DNA of 7,123 bases from JBGOUJ01 sp041477005 (GTDB lineage Bacteria > Acidobacteriota > Terriglobia > Bryobacterales > JACQDG01). Positions within the stretch are counted from its first letter, which is position 1, and every line of letters begins with the position of its first letter. The position numbers and the translations under genes are program-made. Below are positions 4,275 through 7,123 of this stretch, piece by piece. The stretch is taken from assembly GCA_041477005.1 (NCBI GenBank), contig JBGOUJ010000410.1:1-7123 (forward strand). Direction: 5' to 3'. The notes beneath the pieces were generated by a model. That model saw nothing but the letters and a program-made list of their open reading frames with translations, searched no databases and was not told the DNA's origin.

Positions 4275-5042
4275 ATGGCAACCGACCCCCTTTTGCTGGA
4301 GGGGACGGAGGACGACTACGGCAAAGGCCCTAGGGGGGCATCCACGGGCGCACCCGGGAAGCGCGCGCGAATCCTTGTGGCAGACGACGAAGAGTTGGTT
4401 CGCCGCCTGCTCAAGTGCCTCCTGGGCAAGCACAGATATCAGGTATTTTTAGCGGCCAGCGGCGACGAAGCGCTGGATAGCGCCGTGGAGCTGACGCCGG
4501 ACCTGGTGATTCTGGATCTGGCGCTGCCCGGCATGGGCGGCCTGGAGGTGTGCCGCGAGCTGCGCTCCTGGCTCACGGCTCCGATTCTGGTGCTCTCGGC
4601 GCGAGGCGATGAAGGCATCAAGATCGCGGCGCTCGACCAGGGAGCGGACGACTACCTTACCAAGCCCTTCTCACCCGGGGAACTGCTGGCGCGCATTCGG
4701 GCGCTGCTTCGCCGGACATCGGTGCTGGCCGGTCCGCTGCCGGTCATTTCGAGCGGAAATCTGAAAATCGACGTGGCGCGCCGGCGCGTGTTTCGCGGCG
4801 AGGAAGAAATCCGGCTGACGCGGACGGAGTTCGATATCCTGACCTACTTGGCCCGCAACACCGGCTGCGTGGTCACCTCCAAACTCCTGCTGCAGAGCCT
4901 ATGGGGGCCGGAATACGGGGATGATACCCAGACCCTGCGGGTCCACGTGGGCCACCTTCGAAAAAAGATCGAGCCCGACCCTGCCGCGCCCCGATACATT
5001 ATGACCGAGCCGGGAATCGGCTACCGCTTTCCCGCTGCCTGA
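4275..5042 (+). CDS. OmpR/PhoB-family response regulator, KdpE-like, 255 aa
   Basis: This is a DNA-binding response regulator of a two-component system. The receiver domain (about 31-145) has the acidic pair Asp37/Asp38 (LVADDEE), the phospho-acceptor Asp81 (LVILDLALPGMGG), Ser108 (ILVLSA) and Lys130 (YLTKPF). The winged-helix domain (about 158-253) includes LTRTEFDILTYLARN, LWGPEYGDDTQTLRVHVGHLRKK and PGIGYRF, closest in pattern to KdpE. A 30-residue low-complexity N-terminal extension (Gly/Asp/Lys-rich) precedes the receiver. AAGGAG four bases before ATG 4275 confirms the start. No sensor kinase gene or kdp genes are in the window, so it appears to be an orphan here, and calling it KdpE itself would be unsafe. 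Likely autoregulated, given the inverted repeat in its promoter. Confidence 0.95.
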   Translation: MATDPLLLEGTEDDYGKGPRGASTGAPGKRARILVADDEELVRRLLKCLLGKHRYQVFLAASGDEALDSAVELTPDLVILDLALPGMGGLEVCRELRSWLTAPILVLSARGDEGIKIAALDQGADDYLTKPFSPGELLARIRALLRRTSVLAGPLPVISSGNLKIDVARRRVFRGEEEIRLTRTEFDILTYLARNTGCVVTSKLLLQSLWGPEYGDDTQTLRVHVGHLRKKIEPDPAAPRYIMTEPGIGYRFPAA

Positions 5043-5099
5043 GGTCCCGTCTCCTTAAATTCCCAATCTACACAAAGAGTTTATGGGGCCAGGACCTCA
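5040..5099 (+). other. widely spaced inverted repeat after the response regulator
   Basis: TGAGGTCC (5040-5047, starting at the stop codon) and GGACCTCA (5092-5099) are exact inverted copies 44 bases apart. They may fold the 3' end of the transcript. No T-run follows, so I do not call a terminator. The rest up to 5166 is AT-richer, with possible weak -10-like TATGCT at about 5130. Confidence 0.3.
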
Positions 5100-5166
5100 A
5101 TTTACGAGTTCTTTACATCTGTAATGCTATGCTTCGGCCAAGGGCAATTTGCCAGAGGGATTTTTT

Positions 5167-5463
5167 ATGAACCTACCAAAGCTGTTGCGGGAGCTCCACG
5201 CTGAAAGGCAATGGCTGGAGACCATGATTGGAGCACTCGAAGTGGCGTCCCGCTCGCCGGCCCATCGCTTTACCGGCATACTGGTCAGCAGCATCCAAAA
5301 CGGCGAAGCCGGCCAGTGCATCCTGCATTTGCGGCGGCGAAAGAAAGCGGAGTTGGCGCGGTTGGCGGGCCTGCTACACCGAGACGTGAGGAGGCGGCGC
5401 AGGGCGGAGGCGAAGATCGTACCGTTTGCCCTGGAGAGGCGCCGGAAGGAGGCAGTCGGCTAG
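5167..5463 (+). CDS. small basic helical protein of unknown function, 98 aa
   Basis: The N-terminal helix MNLPKLLRELHAERQWLETMIGALEVAS resembles the EL..L...I.ALE helix of acidobacterial small proteins. The middle (about 31-52) is a short non-helical segment, and from about 54 on the chain is very basic: HLRRRKKAELARL, then HRDVRRRRRAEAK and ERRRKEA. No signal peptide or membrane span is seen. ATG 5167 is chosen because AGAGGGA lies six bases upstream; a TTG at 5149 would add six residues but has no better ribosome site. It follows the response regulator by 124 bases on the same strand. Nucleic-acid or membrane-surface binding is possible; I do not recognise a named family. Confidence 0.72.
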   Translation: MNLPKLLRELHAERQWLETMIGALEVASRSPAHRFTGILVSSIQNGEAGQCILHLRRRKKAELARLAGLLHRDVRRRRRAEAKIVPFALERRRKEAVG

Positions 5464-5632
5464 GAGCCACGCTTCAACGCGATGCCTGCAGTCGTCTGAG
5501 GCCTGACGCCAGCGGTCGCTGAGCGGAGGCCAGAGGTTGGCACCGGCACTGAGAGCCGGAAGCAAAAAGAAGAGGTATGCGCCGGCCCCCCCGGCACAGC
5601 AGCAGTCCTTGGCGGATCCGTAGCAGATCCAG

Positions 5633-5648
5633 AGGGAGGGAAACCGTG
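5633..5648 (+). promoter_or_regulatory. strong ribosome binding site with GTG start, out of frame with the DUF155 gene
   Basis: AGGGAGGG (5633-5640), followed after five bases by GTG (5646), is the best Shine-Dalgarno arrangement in this region. The DUF155 ATG at 5710 has none. A small GGATC/GATCC hairpin (5614-5618/5626-5630) sits just before it. Confidence 0.5.
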
Positions 5649-5735
5649 TTCACTCGCGCCGATCACCAGGCAGTCGGTTGCCGGCCGCGCGGCCCAGCCG
5701 ATCCACGTTATGATGTCTTCCGTGGTTCTGGATGA
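5646..5735 (+). CDS. putative 29-codon leader ORF overlapping the DUF155 start
   Basis: Starting at the GTG with the strong ribosome site, the frame runs 29 codons (FTRADHQAVG after the start) and stops at 5733-5735, overlapping the DUF155 reading frame by 26 bases. It may be a leader peptide that couples translation to the downstream ATG, or the stump of a former longer start that was separated by a frameshift. It has no recognisable domain. The intergenic region before it (5464-5632) shows only small hairpins, at 5510-5521 and 5543-5559. Confidence 0.3.
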   Translation: MFTRADHQAVGCRPRGPADPRYDVFRGSG

Positions 5736-6855
5736 ACGGTCGGGCGCCGCGACAACCAGTCCCGAAATCGCCTCGGGCGTGTCGCTGTTGTATTACCTCT
5801 ACGAAATATCCGAAGAGATCGACTTGCAGAAGTTGCAGCGGCTGTTGGGCTCCGAGTCCAGTAAGGCGCGGCTGGCGTTCAAGTACGGCGCGCCGCAATA
5901 TTTGCAGTTTCAGAACCCGCCGCTCGTTGTGGCCGGCGAACCGCTGGAGTGGAAAGGGCGGTATTCGTTTCAGAGCCGGATCAAGTTTTACGACTACGGC
6001 GTGGTGAGCGTGACCCTACAGGCGCCGTTTGCCGGCGCCTGGGCCGAATTCATCGCGCTCAGCGCCGAGGTGATGGGCGATCCGGATCTGGAGGCGGCGG
6101 TGGCCGCCGCGCTCGGCCGCCGGATGGCGCGCCTCGATCCGGCTCTCATCAAGCCGAGCGCCACGCGCATGGTTGAGGACTACGCCCTGTTCGGCGTTTA
6201 CCGCACGGCCGAGCCGCTCAGCGGGCCGGAGTTGGCCGTGCGCTGCGGTTCTGCCATCGCCCAGTTGCTGCGCGGGGAAGTGGCCGTCCTGAGCGAGCAG
6301 GAAACAGCCGAGGTGATGGGCAGCCCGCTCAGCTACCACCCCCAGGATCTCCTGGTGGCCGGGTGGAACGCCGCCTTTGTATTCGACACCCCCGCCGGCG
6401 TGGAAGCGACCGCCGAGATCTTCGAGTTCGCCAACTCCCAGCTCCTGGAATACCGATACTACGACGATGTTCTGAACGCGGAGCTAGCTACCGCTTACGA
6501 CGACTTGGGAAGCGGGCGCACGGCCGCCTACCGGTTTCGCTCCTACCGCTACCGCAGGACAGCCCGGCGCTTGAACGCTCTGTACCTGGATATTTCCGAG
6601 CTGACCGAGAAGTCCGAGAACAGCCTGAAGTTTTTCGGCGACCTGTTCGCTTCCCGGGTGTACCGGCTGGCGGCCCAGAAGCTTGGATTGAACGAGTGGA
6701 AGACGCTGGTTGACCGCAAGCTGCAATCGGCGGCGGTGCTTTACCGCTCGCTGATCGACGAGGTCGGCTCCCGGCGGATGGAATTCATGGAGCTGGCCAT
6801 CGTACTGATCCTGGTGTTCGAGCTTGTCATGAGTCTGTTCCACAAGCGATCGTAG
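5710..6855 (+). CDS. RMD1/DUF155 (RMND1/Sif2-like) family membrane-anchored protein, 381 aa
   Basis: This belongs to the family of yeast Rmd1/Sif2 and human mitochondrial RMND1 (DUF155, PF02582), whose bacterial role is unknown. The diagnostic parts are IKFYDYGVVSV (about 91-101), then the DUF155 core (about 155-340) with LLVAGWNAAFVFDTPAG (214-230), EIFEFANSQLLEYRYYDDVL (236-255), LYLDISELTEKSENSLKFFGD (291-311), and finally a single C-terminal hydrophobic span MELAIVLILVFELVMSLF (about 360-377) ending in HKRS. There is no N-terminal signal, so it should be tail-anchored with the bulk in the cytoplasm. ATG 5710 (or the next codon, 5713) is the only near in-frame start and lacks a Shine-Dalgarno sequence; the strong one upstream belongs to another frame. 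The C-terminus is complete. Confidence 0.9.
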   Translation: MMSSVVLDERSGAATTSPEIASGVSLLYYLYEISEEIDLQKLQRLLGSESSKARLAFKYGAPQYLQFQNPPLVVAGEPLEWKGRYSFQSRIKFYDYGVVSVTLQAPFAGAWAEFIALSAEVMGDPDLEAAVAAALGRRMARLDPALIKPSATRMVEDYALFGVYRTAEPLSGPELAVRCGSAIAQLLRGEVAVLSEQETAEVMGSPLSYHPQDLLVAGWNAAFVFDTPAGVEATAEIFEFANSQLLEYRYYDDVLNAELATAYDDLGSGRTAAYRFRSYRYRRTARRLNALYLDISELTEKSENSLKFFGDLFASRVYRLAAQKLGLNEWKTLVDRKLQSAAVLYRSLIDEVGSRRMEFMELAIVLILVFELVMSLFHKRS

Positions 6856-7123
6856 TGCCTCCACCGCTCCTTGGCAACGGTCCCGTCGGGTTCGGGGTGG
6901 CCTTTGGGCCCGTGAGGGAATGGTCTCCGAAGCCGCTCCCCAACCGTCCCTGCTCGGAATGAACCTGGTTAACCCAGGGGTTAACCCGTGAGATTGGTTC
7001 CCGGGGCCGGCGACTTGCCCGCAGCAACGAAATCACTGGAAAGCGAAGGGATTAGCGCTAGACTCAGTATTGAAGTATGCTCTTTGAGAAGGCCCCCGGG
7101 TGGATTCCTCCGGGGCAGCCCGC
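6856..7123. other. gene-free right end with tandem palindromes and a terminal hairpin
   Basis: No convincing ORF is present. Two GGTTAACC palindromes lie at 6967-6974 and 6979-6986 with a 12-base period; the second extends to the 10-bp palindrome GGGTTAACCC (6978-6987). An AT-richer patch at about 7060-7085 has a TATGCT -10-like box (7076-7081) with only a weak TTAGCG -35. CCCCGG (7094-7099) and CCGGGG (7110-7115) form a hairpin at the end. This may be the promoter region of a gene beyond the window. Confidence 0.4.

Noticed and set aside
4103..4333. 76-codon plus-strand frame across the response-regulator promoter
   Set aside because: It has a GTG start without a ribosome site, overlaps the real gene in another frame, and shows no domain.
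4044..4433. Upstream extension of the GRPRK frame to 188 residues
   Set aside because: It crosses the response-regulator promoter and start, and the extra sequence looks non-coding. Only the last 58 codons resemble a real protein.
1..7123. CRISPR array, tRNA, rRNA or insertion-sequence ends
   Set aside because: No regularly spaced repeats, cloverleaf, ribosomal RNA motifs or transposase signatures were seen on either strand.

Overview
The window is a GC-rich bacterial segment. The most likely source is an acidobacterium of the Solibacter/Bryobacter type. This is inferred from the mix of genes rather than from a marker: a Ser/Thr-kinase N-terminus of the 'GEGGM.EVYRAT' type, small basic 'GRPRK' proteins, a membrane-anchored bacterial RMD1/DUF155 protein, and a stand-alone KdpE-like response regulator.

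Left part (1-2610), accessory DNA. A decayed kinase fragment on the minus strand runs off the left edge. It abuts a complete integron-type attC site (135-207) that has both core boxes and an imperfect stem with one extrahelical G. A plus-strand cassette carrying two short conserved-hypothetical genes follows (292-525 and 531-767). Seven bases after their end, the left half of a second, very similar attC begins (774-800), but its right half is missing. A third, less regular attC-like element lies at 2545-2609. No integrase is visible, so this looks like a cluster of attC sites lacking an integrase (CALIN), or the distal part of a larger array. Between the broken second site and the third, two toxin-antitoxin operons run on the minus strand, opposite to the cassettes: higB-higA (toxin first, with a palindrome between a consensus -35 box and the gene) and a small helical antitoxin overlapping a mazF/PemK toxin. 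A short ORF starts inside the higA stop codon and reads into the attC remnant.

Middle (2610-4275). A 280-base gene-free stretch contains a tandem 10-mer and nested inverted repeats. It is followed by a minus-strand HpcH/HpaI-type class II aldolase with all its catalytic residues, then a small GRPRK protein whose promoter and start lie on a 13-bp perfect inverted repeat.

Right part (4275-7123), more ordinary chromosome. An OmpR/KdpE-type response regulator has a clear promoter, a possible operator and a strong ribosome binding site. It is followed by a small basic coiled-coil-like protein, and then by a DUF155/RMD1 protein with a C-terminal membrane anchor. A 29-codon upstream ORF with an excellent Shine-Dalgarno sequence overlaps the DUF155 start. 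The last 268 bases have no gene but carry a tandem pair of GGTTAACC palindromes.

The cassette and TA genes probably act as a self-maintaining accessory block. The right-hand genes may form a signalling and membrane-function neighbourhood, but no sensor kinase is present.
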